64,000 bases of DNA from the NCBI RefSeq assembly GCF_003858635.1, contig NZ_RQJO01000007.1:1179941-1243940 (forward strand), in the 5' to 3' direction. Every line of letters begins with the position of its first letter. Position 1 is the stretch's first letter. The notes below the pieces were generated by a model, which had not been told where the DNA came from, did no database searches, and saw only the letters and a program-made list of their open reading frames with translations. The position numbers and the translations under genes were made by a program. The stretch comes from Larkinella rosea. GTDB lineage: Bacteria > Bacteroidota > Bacteroidia > Cytophagales > Spirosomataceae. Shown in pieces: positions 35,637 to 43,803 of the stretch.

Positions 35637-35724
35637 AAATGAAGTTACTAATTTTGCGGGTTAATTAACTCTTAATCAAATAAATCGTTAGAAAGTCTAC
35701 TAAAAAAACCGCTAGCTAACTTTG
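35629..35724 (+). promoter_or_regulatory. two Bacteroidota-type -7 boxes after cdaA
   Basis: TTG (35629-35631), 17 bases, TAATTTTG (35649-35656) is a full match to TTG-N17-23-TAnnTTTG. A second exact -7 box, TAACTTTG, is at 35717-35724 but with no well-spaced TTG. Either could drive the small gene at 35825. Confidence 0.45.
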
Positions 35725-35824
35725 AGCATTTAATCGGGCGATTCTGAATACATTTATCCGTTCGGTGATGTAAACTGTATCGGATTTGATTATTAACCTG
35801 CCCATCATAAACACTCAAACGGCT

Positions 35825-36118
35825 ATGCTATCGCAATGTGAATACAATTTACTGCCCTTGCCGACCCGGGCCGAACTGCTTTGGCAACACGGTCAACACC
35901 TCATGGATCGGCAGTCGCCCCCTTTCACGGTTAGCCTGTATTTGATTGGCGATTTCTTTGTCGAAGCCTATTTCAGCGAAAGCAATTATTACAAAGGCAA
36001 TCACGAATTGCTGCACCTGTTTGCCTTGCGAATGAAAGCCAGCCGAAAGTCGGGCCATTCGCATCCTTTCGAACCCTACCTCGACCAGATCGACCTGAAT
36101 CTGCCGATTCAAGTCTGA
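35825..36118 (+). CDS. small conserved-looking protein, function unknown
   Basis: 97-residue soluble protein, not recognised. It opens MLSQCEYNLLPLPTRAELLW and carries a middle strand-like block (FTVSLYLIGDFFVEAYFS) and a C-terminal helix (NHELLHLFALRMKASRK). There is no signal peptide or membrane segment. An ATG 13 codons upstream (35786) is less likely. Two promoter boxes lie 100-200 bases upstream. It faces the Wzi-like gene, whose stop codon is 25 bases away. Confidence 0.65.
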   Translation: MLSQCEYNLLPLPTRAELLWQHGQHLMDRQSPPFTVSLYLIGDFFVEAYFSESNYYKGNHELLHLFALRMKASRKSGHSHPFEPYLDQIDLNLPIQV

Positions 36119-36142
36119 TTTCTAAAAACCGTACTGCTGTTG

Positions 36143-37672
36143 TCATCGCCAGTTTTTCCGAAGACCAAAGTAAATACCCGTGCTGTTCCTGTAAAGTCGG
36201 CCCACATCGGTCGCCAGTGAAACGGTTCCCTGCATTCCTTCTAACCACGACAGCGGAAAATAGCCCGTTGCAAGGGCGGAGAACTGACGAATGCGTTCCG
36301 GAAATGGCTGGGAATACGTCCCATAATTATCACTGAGCGAACACTTTAGCTGAAATGCGTACACATGCCGATAGAAACCGGAAACGCCCAGATGAAATAC
36401 GCGCACCCGGTTGTTGTTCGAAAACCCGGATAAATTCCGGGTATAATACCGTGGCAAAGCCGGATCGGTGTCCACTGCGGGCGGGATGAACGGCGTCCCG
36501 ATGGTTCGGCCCCTATACGACCAGCCGTCGATGTATTGTCCGTGATTAAAGTAGTTGTCGGCACCCCGGTCTTTATCCCGATCTCCAAATGTAGATCCTC
36601 CCTGACTTTTGGTGTATAAAAACTCCAGAACGGCAGTTTGAATAGACCATTTTCCCGAAACCGCCTTGTTGTTCCGAAACCGGATACCGTTCAATCCATC
36701 GGCGATGTTGGTCAGGTAGTAAAGTGACCCGTCATCGTAAATACTTTGGCGATAAAAAAACAGCGAATAGGTACGGGCAAGAATTTCGAAGGCAATATCG
36801 ATGGTGCCCAGGTGATTGCCCACGCGGTTTCCTCGGTCGTTTTTGCTGTATTCCGTCGTGTCGATATTGTCACCTTTGGCGGCCAGCGATAAGCCAGTGA
36901 CGGCATTCAGGTAATTCTTAAAACCGCCCGGAAACCGTCCATTCTTGATCACATCGTCGCCCGTAATTACCTCACTCCGACCAGCCCACTGCACCTGGTG
37001 ATTAAAACCGCCGTAAAACCGGACGGGCCAGGAAGACTTTCCCAGCCGACCATATAACGCAAGCTGGTGCAGGTAGGAATGTGTGACAACGCCCTGATTG
37101 CCAAACCACCCGTGGGCAAACGATCCCCGAAACGACAAGGCACCTTTGGTAAAACCGATGGGCGTATACTCGGCCAGTGAAAGTTGAATTTTCGGCATCG
37201 GAAGCGCGTTCCCCGACCAGATGTACGCGCCCGTTCCCATGGTAGAGTCTGCCAGTCCAACCGTTTCCCGGCGTCGGCCGACCAAAAGTTCCAATCCCCG
37301 AATTTTTCCTTTTACGTAGGCTTCCGGTAGTAGAAAGGCGGATCGTCTCGTCACATTTCCGACGAGTTCCAGCCCATAACCCCAGGAGGCATTCCGGTTT
37401 TTTGTTGAAGGTACGTTTTCGCGCGTTGAATTATCCAAACCGTAATCTGCCCTGATTCCAGCTCTTGCACGTAAAAACGGGGATGTGTTGGGAACAATCC
37501 CGTATTGATTCGACCGAAGCCAGAAAGGTGTCCGACCGGTGCTACGGGAAAAACCAAGTTCCGTGAAGATATGAACCGGCGTTTTTTTGATAACTGATCG
37601 GGTCGAGTCTTGTCCGTTCACCCGATTTGTGCACCCTAACAAGCTTAAGCCAGCCAGAAAAAATAGCCTCAT
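36143..37672 (-). CDS. Wzi-like capsule-assembly family outer-membrane protein
   Basis: 509-residue outer-membrane protein. The N-terminus (MRLFFLAGLSLLGCTNRVNG) can be a signal peptide; it also contains LLGC, so a lipoprotein form is possible. The family start TPFWLRSNQYGIVP (about 45-60) is diagnostic, followed by alternating beta-strands to a C-terminal YFGLRKNWR. Wzi in E. coli is an outer-membrane lectin that anchors capsule. The neighbour on the same strand makes UDP-galactofuranose, which would fit surface-glycan work. Start 37672 is chosen for the signal sequence. Confidence 0.85.
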   Translation of the reverse strand: MRLFFLAGLSLLGCTNRVNGQDSTRSVIKKTPVHIFTELGFSRSTGRTPFWLRSNQYGIVPNTSPFLRARAGIRADYGLDNSTRENVPSTKNRNASWGYGLELVGNVTRRSAFLLPEAYVKGKIRGLELLVGRRRETVGLADSTMGTGAYIWSGNALPMPKIQLSLAEYTPIGFTKGALSFRGSFAHGWFGNQGVVTHSYLHQLALYGRLGKSSWPVRFYGGFNHQVQWAGRSEVITGDDVIKNGRFPGGFKNYLNAVTGLSLAAKGDNIDTTEYSKNDRGNRVGNHLGTIDIAFEILARTYSLFFYRQSIYDDGSLYYLTNIADGLNGIRFRNNKAVSGKWSIQTAVLEFLYTKSQGGSTFGDRDKDRGADNYFNHGQYIDGWSYRGRTIGTPFIPPAVDTDPALPRYYTRNLSGFSNNNRVRVFHLGVSGFYRHVYAFQLKCSLSDNYGTYSQPFPERIRQFSALATGYFPLSWLEGMQGTVSLATDVGRLYRNSTGIYFGLRKNWR

Positions 37673-37766
37673 ATAACATTGTCTAAAATAAATTACCCGA
37701 TTTACTTTAGACGGTATTTCCGGCAATAAGTAATTCTTTGCTTGGCTGGAATCGTAAATAAAGCAG

Positions 37767-37832
37767 GAATAGCCATTCCCGATTTGCCCGTTCCCGGTTC
37801 AGGGGTTCAAGTCAGATCGGAAACGGCTATTC
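37767..37832 (-). terminator. long hairpin after glf
   Basis: GAATAGCC (37767-37774) pairs with GGCTATTC (37825-37832), and inside it TTCCCGAT with ATCGGAA. It lies 22 bases after the glf stop codon on the minus strand. The following bases are only moderately T-rich, so it is a probable, not certain, terminator. Confidence 0.5.
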
Positions 37833-37853
37833 TTATAGTGATCGAGACCGCGC

Positions 37854-38996
37854 TTATTTAGTCTCTATTTTACCTGCAGCAACGTCCGCCAGCGAATCTG
37901 CTCCAACAATTTTCTTGTACAGTGTCAGAGCCTGAGCAACGACCTGATCCATGTTGTAATAGCGATAAGTCCCGAGTCGCCCGACAAAATGGACATTTTC
38001 CTGTTGGTCAGCCAGTTGTTTGTATTTCCGGTAGAGTTCTGCGTTTTCAGGCATCGGCACCGGGTAGTACGGATCCCCTTCCGACTGCGGATATTCAAAC
38101 GTAATGCTGGTTTTGGTCGGATGTTCCTGGCCGGTCAAATGCTTGTATTCGGTGATCCGGGTGTAGGCATTGTCGTTCGGGTAATTCACCACGGCCACGG
38201 GCTGATGCCATTCTTCATTGAGGGTTTTATGCTCGAAATGCAGCGATCGGTATGGCAGTTTACCAAAACAATGATCAAAATATTCGTCAACCGGGCCGGT
38301 ATAGATGAGCTGGTCGTATGACAAATTGTCCTTCACTTCTTTAAAATCCGTGCCCAGCATCAGCGTAATGTTCGGATGATCGACCATTTTCTCGAACATC
38401 TTCGTAAAACCGTGCAAGGGCATCGACTGAAACTGATCCCCAAAATACCGGTCGTCCTGATTGGTGCGGGTCGGAATCCGGGAGGTGACCGATTTATCCA
38501 GTTCGGACGGATACACGCCCCATTGTTTCTTGGTATAATTTTTGAAAAACTTCTCGTAAAGATCGCGCCCAACCTGACTAACTACCACATCCTCAGACGT
38601 TTTAATGTCGTCAACCGGCTCGCCAACGGTTTTGAAATATTCCGCGAGTTCTTCCGACGTAAAGTTTTTACCATACAGTTTATTAACTGTATCCAGGTTA
38701 ATCGGTATGGGTAACAATTGCCCTTCCACCGACGCCAGCACCCGGTGTTCGTAGGGCCGCCATTCCGTAAAATTAGACAGGTAGCCAAACACTTCCGGCG
38801 AATTGGTGTGGAAGATGTGCGGTCCGTAAAGGTGGATTAAAATACCGTCTTCGTTGTAATAATCGTATGCGTTTCCGCCGATGTGGGGGCGTTTGTCGAT
38901 CACCAGGACTTTTTTCCCGGACTGGCTGGCCAGACGTTCGGCCAACACACTACCGGCGTATCCGGCTCCAACAATTGCAAAGTCGTACTGCTGCAT
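37854..38996 (-). CDS. glf: UDP-galactopyranose mutase
   Basis: 380-residue flavoenzyme converting UDP-galactopyranose to UDP-galactofuranose for cell-surface glycans. FAD-binding motif IVGAGYAGSVLAERLAS is at residues 8-24, and the family block IDKRPHIGGNAYDY, then LYGPHIFHTN, follows. Substrate-binding arginines lie in YKHLTGQEHPTKTSI and in the C-terminal GRLGTYRYYNMDQVV. Length is normal for Glf. The gene is the start of a minus-strand pair with the Wzi-like gene, although a hairpin lies between them. Confidence 0.96.
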   Translation of the reverse strand: MQQYDFAIVGAGYAGSVLAERLASQSGKKVLVIDKRPHIGGNAYDYYNEDGILIHLYGPHIFHTNSPEVFGYLSNFTEWRPYEHRVLASVEGQLLPIPINLDTVNKLYGKNFTSEELAEYFKTVGEPVDDIKTSEDVVVSQVGRDLYEKFFKNYTKKQWGVYPSELDKSVTSRIPTRTNQDDRYFGDQFQSMPLHGFTKMFEKMVDHPNITLMLGTDFKEVKDNLSYDQLIYTGPVDEYFDHCFGKLPYRSLHFEHKTLNEEWHQPVAVVNYPNDNAYTRITEYKHLTGQEHPTKTSITFEYPQSEGDPYYPVPMPENAELYRKYKQLADQQENVHFVGRLGTYRYYNMDQVVAQALTLYKKIVGADSLADVAAGKIETK

Positions 38997-39079
38997 AAAC
39001 AGGCAAAAATGAGGTTTTTTTAGAGACTTAAAACTAATGATTTTTCTTCAATCGACCGTTGCCGTTCGGGTTTCCTTAT

Positions 39080-39256
39080 TTAACGTACCCGGAATTTACG
39101 GCGAACCTCATTGATCAGGAATTTTTTCCGGGTGGTAAAACTCTCCGGATGCTGCAATTCAAACTCGGCTTTCCATTCGGTAAACCGAACAGGTTCGTGC
39201 TGTTTAAACTGGTTTTCGTCAATCTTTTTACTGAGTAGGTATTCCTCAAAAGTCAT
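39080..39256 (-). CDS. 58-residue protein, function unknown
   Basis: Short frame between glf and the protease gene: MTFEEYLLSKKIDENQF, then HEPVRFTEWKAEFEL and finally KFLINEVRRKFRVR. It is highly charged (Lys/Glu/Arg), helical in outlook, with no signal or membrane segment. The composition is that of a real protein, the two neighbouring gaps show nothing else, and it fills the middle of a 311-base interval. Not recognised; it may be a small conserved Cytophagales protein. It is on the same strand as glf but upstream of it, so it could be the first cistron of the glf transcript. Confidence 0.6.
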   Translation of the reverse strand: MTFEEYLLSKKIDENQFKQHEPVRFTEWKAEFELQHPESFTTRKKFLINEVRRKFRVR

Positions 39257-39406
39257 TTTTTCGAAAGGTAAACGGGAGAATAGCGAATAACTCGGCAGCC
39301 GCTGCCAATGCGGTTTTTCGTTCCTGACAATTTGACGGTATTAGTTGCAGTGTCCGCCCTGGTACGCAATTTGAAAGTTGCATCTACAACTAACAGTTTT
39401 CAGGAT

Positions 39407-40429
39407 ATGGAATTACAATTTGTAACCGATACCGGAGTCGATCCGATTCCCGGCGGAATAGCCGGTCAGGATGCGCCCCTGCTCGATGCGTACTCCAATA
39501 CGGTAGTAAATGTAGCGAAAAAAGTAAGCCAGTCGATTGTTCAGATTAAAGTAAGCGGCCGGGCTAAAGAAGGAACGCAGCCCACCCGTGGTCGCGGACA
39601 ACAGGATGGCGGCACCGGTTCAGGCTTCCTTATTTCGTCGGATGGGTACGTCATTACCAACAACCACGTGGTGGCCGGAGCGACGAAAATCGAAGTAGCC
39701 CTGCCCGATGGCCGGGATTTTATGGCCACCCTCATTGGCCGTGACCCGGCGACCGATATTGCCGTGATTAAAATTTACGGAGAAGGTCTGAAAGCCATCC
39801 GGTTTGCCGATTCCAAACAGGTGCAGGTCGGCCAAATTGCGATTGCGGTCGGGAATCCCTACGGTTTTCAATATTCGGTCACGGCGGGGGTGGTCAGTGC
39901 GCTGGGCCGCACGCTCCGCTCCGAATCCGGCCGGTTGATCGACGATGTGATTCAGACCGACGCGTCACTGAATCCGGGCAATTCGGGGGGGCCACTGGTC
40001 AACTCACAGGGTGACGTAATTGGGGTCAATACCGCCGTTATTCTGCCTGCTCAGGGGATTTGTTTTGCGGTTTCGTCAAATTTAACCGCATTGGTTGCCG
40101 GGAAGCTGATCATGCACGGCCGCGTACGTCGCGGTTATCTGGGCATTTCCGGGCAACTCATCAACCTGACCGAACGCATCAAGCAGTATAACCACCTGAA
40201 CGCTAAAACCGGTGTCATTGTGGTCAGCACCGAAGCCGATGGCGTTTCGTACAATAGTGAGCTGCAACCGGGTGATATCATCGTTGAATTCAATCAGCAG
40301 GCCGTGGCTTCGGTCGATGATCTCCATCGATTATTGACGGAAGAAACGATTGGCCAACGCATTTCGATGACCGTTTTGCGCGATAATTTGCGCCAGAGCA
40401 TTGTCGTAATTCCGGGTGAAGTCCGATGA
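39407..40429 (+). CDS. trypsin-like serine protease with PDZ domain (HtrA/DegP-like)
   Basis: 340-residue protease of the S1C family. The triad is intact: His87 in NNHVV, Asp117 in PATDIAV and Ser193 in NPGNSGGP. One PDZ domain follows at about 235-335 (RRGYLGISGQL, ELQPGDIIVEFN). No signal peptide or membrane segment is seen with this start, so it may act in the cytosol or need an unrecognised route; an in-frame start at 39308 adds 33 residues but also no signal peptide. DegP-type proteins have two PDZ domains; having one resembles DegS or the plant/actinobacterial forms. A strong terminator follows. Confidence 0.87.
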   Translation: MELQFVTDTGVDPIPGGIAGQDAPLLDAYSNTVVNVAKKVSQSIVQIKVSGRAKEGTQPTRGRGQQDGGTGSGFLISSDGYVITNNHVVAGATKIEVALPDGRDFMATLIGRDPATDIAVIKIYGEGLKAIRFADSKQVQVGQIAIAVGNPYGFQYSVTAGVVSALGRTLRSESGRLIDDVIQTDASLNPGNSGGPLVNSQGDVIGVNTAVILPAQGICFAVSSNLTALVAGKLIMHGRVRRGYLGISGQLINLTERIKQYNHLNAKTGVIVVSTEADGVSYNSELQPGDIIVEFNQQAVASVDDLHRLLTEETIGQRISMTVLRDNLRQSIVVIPGEVR

Positions 40430-40438
40430 GGTTACGTA

Positions 40439-40491
40439 AAAAACCGTGAACAAGAAACCCGCATTAACGGATTTCCGGTTCACGGTTTTTC
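40439..40491 (+). terminator. bidirectional intrinsic terminator
   Basis: AAACCGTGAAC (40441-40451) pairs with GTTCACGGTTT (40478-40488), with A-runs on the left and a T-run on the right, so it can end the protease transcript and the rtcB transcript that runs towards it. Confidence 0.85.
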
Positions 40492-40533
40492 TTATTTTCA
40501 ACTGCCAAAAACCGCTCGGCAACAATCCCACGT

Positions 40534-42060
40534 TTAATCTTCCCGGCCCTCTTTTCGGTTGGCATCGGCCATGCGAACAATCTTGGGTGTAAACCTGGCC
40601 AGCACCGAAACCAGTTCGTTCTGAGCGCCAATCACAGTTTCAATGTCTTTGTACACCATCGGCGCTTCGTCCAAATCGCCACCAATCAGTTCAATCCCGG
40701 CTTCCTTCAATGCCTTGTTCAATTGGGAACGCGTCAGGGATGCAAAGGCCTTCGTTCGCGACATCAGCCGTCCGGCTCCGTGTGATGCCGACTGCAACGA
40801 ATCCGCATCCCCGCGTCCGCGCACCACAAAACCGGGTTGGGTCATCGATCCCGGAATAATTCCCAGCACATTGGAACCGGCGGGTGTTGCACCTTTGCGA
40901 TGCACGACCACTTCACGGCCATCCGCCAGGGTTTCTTTCCAGGCAAAGTTGTGGTGGTTTTCGACCATCGCCAGCGGTTTTTGCCCCAGCGCCTTCGCCA
41001 GCTTATGGTGAATTTCGTGGTGGTTCGCCGACGCGTATTCACCCGCCAGGTTCATCGCAATCCAGTATTCCAGCCCTTCTTCCGTATTCAGATCAAGCCA
41101 GGCCAAATGGGCCGCCGGTTTGGGCAAACGGGTTTTCTGCATGGCGAGTTTGGAATAATAATTGGCCACCGCACCACCAAACCCCCGCGAACCGGAATGC
41201 GACAGCAGCGCCAGGTATTCGCCCGGTGGCAGATTCAGCTGATCATCCGGTTCATACACATCCACCAGTCCCCACTCCACAAAATGATTACCGGTTCCGG
41301 AGCTTCCCAGTTGCCGATAGGCTTTGTCTTTCAGATCCCGAATCACTTTGGTGGCCTGCCATTCCGGCAAATCCATGACGGTTTCATCAAATTTGTCACG
41401 GACTTCGCCCCCCATTCCAAACCGGGTTTGCTCCACCAGCGATTTTTTCAGTAAATGCGGTTCACGCTTCAAAAAAGCCGCCGGTAAATCAAACACCGAC
41501 AGGCACATCCGGCACGCAATATCGACACCCACCGCATACGGAATCACGGTATTTGCTTCCGTTGCCAGCACCCCACCAATGGGTAAACCGTAACCTTGAT
41601 GGGCGTCGGGCATGAGCGCTCCGGCCACCGAAATAGGCAGACTGGTCGCTATTTTCATTTGCTCCAGCGCACCTGCTTCGATGTAATCGCGCCCAAAAAC
41701 CGTGTAAGGAACGGCTTCAGGCCGTAACTCAAAACCCTGCATCATTTGTTGACCCCTGGCATCCAATTCATACGGCGCTGGCTCGGCGGGCAAATAGGCT
41801 TTTCCGGTTTCGCTGAGCGGAACGGCAATGCCCCGTTTGTTCAGGTCGTAAATCGACTGCGCCAGATTGGTGACTTTATTTTTGGAAAAGGCAAATTTCT
41901 TCGGGTTTTGCAGCATTTGGGCCAGCAATCCCAGAACCTTTTCTTTGGTATAATTCCGATGTTGAATCAGCCCGTTTGCGACACGCAAAAAACCGGTATG
42001 CAACGACTCCGGGATTGGTCCCAATGCCAGAATGTCTTCCAGTAATACCAATGATTCCAT
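40534..42060 (-). CDS. rtcB: RNA ligase RtcB
   Basis: 508-residue GTP-dependent RNA ligase that joins 2',3'-cyclic-phosphate or 3'-phosphate ends to 5'-OH ends, repairing RNAs cut by toxins or nucleases. Signatures are complete: LMPDAHQGYGLPIGGVLAT, VGVDIACRM (metal Asp and Cys), GSSGTGNHFVEWG, LLSHSGSRGFG, ENHHNFAW, HRKGATPA, and SASHGAGRLMSRTKA, which holds the guanylylated His and the GTP-binding residues. It is the terminal gene of a minus-strand unit: 62 bases after the slipin gene. No rtcA or archease gene is in the window. The WYL regulator upstream takes the place that RtcR has in E. coli. Confidence 0.96.
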   Translation of the reverse strand: MESLVLLEDILALGPIPESLHTGFLRVANGLIQHRNYTKEKVLGLLAQMLQNPKKFAFSKNKVTNLAQSIYDLNKRGIAVPLSETGKAYLPAEPAPYELDARGQQMMQGFELRPEAVPYTVFGRDYIEAGALEQMKIATSLPISVAGALMPDAHQGYGLPIGGVLATEANTVIPYAVGVDIACRMCLSVFDLPAAFLKREPHLLKKSLVEQTRFGMGGEVRDKFDETVMDLPEWQATKVIRDLKDKAYRQLGSSGTGNHFVEWGLVDVYEPDDQLNLPPGEYLALLSHSGSRGFGGAVANYYSKLAMQKTRLPKPAAHLAWLDLNTEEGLEYWIAMNLAGEYASANHHEIHHKLAKALGQKPLAMVENHHNFAWKETLADGREVVVHRKGATPAGSNVLGIIPGSMTQPGFVVRGRGDADSLQSASHGAGRLMSRTKAFASLTRSQLNKALKEAGIELIGGDLDEAPMVYKDIETVIGAQNELVSVLARFTPKIVRMADANRKEGRED

Positions 42061-42122
42061 GATTGAAAATAAGTATGGAACGGTCAGAAAATAGTACTTC
42101 CAGACCGTTCCTGGATTTTTCC

Positions 42123-43238
42123 CTACGAATTACGCGTTCGTCCACGCACAAATAGCTGTTTCAGCTGATCGACCATCGAGCCATCGCTGGAAACGGAAAT
42201 CGTTTGGATTTTGTCCGCAATTTTCTCGACGTATTCCATTTCTTTCAATTTCCAGAGCATCTCGTTGTCTTCCATCAGTTTGGCCGTGTTCAGCAGACTG
42301 CGGGTCGATGCCGTTTCTTCCCGTCGCATGATGCTGTTGGCCTGAGCTTTCTTCTCCGCCATCAACACCTGGTTCAGGATGTCGCGCATATCGCCCGGCA
42401 GAATGATATCCCGCACCCCGCCCGTCCGCAATTCAGCCCCGAGCCGGTCGGCTTTTTCGGCAATCAACTGCAGAATAGAAGGAGCCACTTCGCTTTTTTT
42501 GTCCAGCAGTTCATCAAGCGTTAATCCGCCGACGTATTCCCGAAGCGCCAACTGAACCAGAACGTATAACTGCTTTTCATATTCCCTGTTTTCGACGAGC
42601 GCCTTCACGACGTCAACGATTAGGTACTGTGCAAAGAAACTCAGCCGCAGCGACGCCTTGTCTTTGGTCAGCATTTCCTGTCCCGACACTTCCATCTGCT
42701 GCTGCCGCGTATCCACTTTCGCGACGTGAACCGGTGTATTGTTTTTCCACCAGTAATAGGTTCCGGCTGACAATAAACGGCTGAAATTCCAGTCGATGAA
42801 CAGGACTCCCTTCTCGTGGGCTTCAACGGTATGCGTCCGCACAAATGCCGAAAGGTGCTGAGGCATCAGGGTGACCAGATCAATATTCACCGGAATATCA
42901 AGTTGGCTGATATCCGCTTTCATGTACTCAAACTGCTTTACTCCTTTCCAGTATGCCCACCGACCTTTTGTCAGAACAGTCTGAAAAAGCCCCCTTTCGT
43001 ATTGCAGGGCAATTTCATTGTCTTTCACCTCCACGACGTCGATCAGGGCAGCGATTTCCGGCTGTTCCAGCAAAACGGACAGGTCGTACGGAACCGAAGG
43101 AACCGGCGTTCCCTGAACAAAAACCGAGACGGTTTCGCCCGGCCAGATCCAGTGCTTTCCTTCAAGAAGCACTCGTTTAAATGCGTCATGTTTAAAAACC
43201 AGCCCCACTTGACGGGCCAGCACGCGAACCATTTTCAT
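42123..43238 (-). CDS. slipin-type SPFH (band 7) protein
   Basis: 371-residue SPFH-domain protein of the slipin group. The SPFH domain covers about 90-290: RGLFQTVLTKGRWAYWKGVK, then VNIDLVTLMPQHLSAFVRTH, then QLALREYVGGLTLDELLDKK. A C-terminal helical segment (about 300-365) would drive oligomer formation. No N-terminal membrane hairpin is obvious, unlike the usual slipins. Slipins are known neighbours of rtcB in RNA-repair operons of other bacteria. Here it is 62 bases upstream of rtcB and 565 bases from the divergent WYL gene, on the transcript that also carries the tRNA-like RNA. Confidence 0.9.
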   Translation of the reverse strand: MKMVRVLARQVGLVFKHDAFKRVLLEGKHWIWPGETVSVFVQGTPVPSVPYDLSVLLEQPEIAALIDVVEVKDNEIALQYERGLFQTVLTKGRWAYWKGVKQFEYMKADISQLDIPVNIDLVTLMPQHLSAFVRTHTVEAHEKGVLFIDWNFSRLLSAGTYYWWKNNTPVHVAKVDTRQQQMEVSGQEMLTKDKASLRLSFFAQYLIVDVVKALVENREYEKQLYVLVQLALREYVGGLTLDELLDKKSEVAPSILQLIAEKADRLGAELRTGGVRDIILPGDMRDILNQVLMAEKKAQANSIMRREETASTRSLLNTAKLMEDNEMLWKLKEMEYVEKIADKIQTISVSSDGSMVDQLKQLFVRGRTRNS

Positions 43239-43471
43239 TGTTACAGTTGGATAAACTAACTTTTCTTTTTCAGATTACCGTTCGGAATTACCCATTCAGC
43301 AAGGGCGGAGGCCCGTTGGCATGGATTTCGGCCTGGTATTGTTGAGAAAGGATTCGATCCGGAACAGGGTTGATACACCCCAGGGGCCTTTTCACCCATG
43401 GTTCCGAAGCAAGTGCTTTTTCAAAATCAACCGGCACTCTACCCACGCAAAAACCGGCCCGCTGGCCCTTT

Positions 43472-43503
43472 CCAAATCGTTGCGAATCGATTTGGATTCG
43501 CAA
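43472..43503 (-). promoter_or_regulatory. two mutually exclusive hairpins in the rtcB leader
   Basis: TTGCGAATC (43480-43488) can pair with GATTCGCAA (43495-43503), 9 bp, 6-base loop. CCAAATCG (43472-43479) can pair with CGATTTGG (43488-43495), 8 bp, 8-base loop. The two share bases 43480-43495 and cannot form together, the layout of a structural switch. Upstream of the slipin start by about 235 bases. Confidence 0.35.
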
Positions 43504-43567
43504 CCAGGTAATTCCTTACGGTTTTATCGAGCTGGAGACCCTTTTGAAAAAGGGTCGGCTTCCATCC

Positions 43568-43699
43568 ACCAGGTCAACACGACGGTTGAGCGGGATTCGA
43601 ACCCGCACCAGGAAAGTCGAACGCAGCTCTCACCAACAGCATATCGGGATCAGCCAGGGGCTGCGACACTTCGGGGCCTTTCAGAAACCCGCGACCGGT
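43568..43699 (-). ncRNA. tRNA-like RNA, candidate Y RNA, in the rtcB leader
   Basis: On the minus strand a perfect tRNA T-arm is present at 43590-43606: a 5-bp GCGGG/CCCGC stem around the loop TTCGAAT, matching the TTCRANY rule. Upstream, GCTGTTGGTGAGAGC (43626-43640) resembles a D-arm with its GG. Only 19 bases lie between the two, and no anticodon arm can be formed, so it is not an ordinary tRNA. The ends can close: ACCGGUC (43693-43699) pairs with GACC-U-GGU (43568-43575) with one bulge, and the 3' strand contains UUGACC as in the Ro60-binding stem of Y RNAs. CGCAGC/GCUGCG (43660-43665 with 43622-43627) can form inside. Ends are estimates. A tRNA remnant is the main alternative. Confidence 0.55.
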
Positions 43700-43740
43700 T
43701 TGGCTAATTGCCTTTCGACGGCAACAAAGGTTGGAGCGAA

Positions 43741-43761
43741 CTGCGCATTCTTTTTGCGCAG
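43741..43761. promoter_or_regulatory. 7-bp palindrome upstream of the WYL gene
   Basis: CTGCGCA (43741-43747) and TGCGCAG (43755-43761) form an inverted repeat with a 7-base centre, 43 bases upstream of the WYL start and 40 bases before the proposed tRNA-like RNA. It is well placed for a regulator site serving both directions. A run of six T at about 43768-43773 follows on the plus strand, so an attenuator-like hairpin is also possible. Confidence 0.4.
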
Positions 43762-43803
43762 ATGCACTTTTTTAGTTATTTTTTCAAAAATTTCTTTTTG
43801 AAA

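Noticed and set aside
43590-43606. An ordinary functional tRNA gene on the minus strand
   Set aside because: The T-arm is perfect, but only 19 bases separate it from the D-arm-like element, no 5-bp anticodon stem with a 7-base loop can be formed in any register I tried, and the best acceptor stem has mismatches.
43321-43707. A plus-strand frame of 128 codons across the WYL-slipin interval
   Set aside because: It is the antisense of the tRNA-like RNA and hairpins, has no family, and contains the translated T-arm (ERDSNP), typical of spurious frames over tRNA genes.
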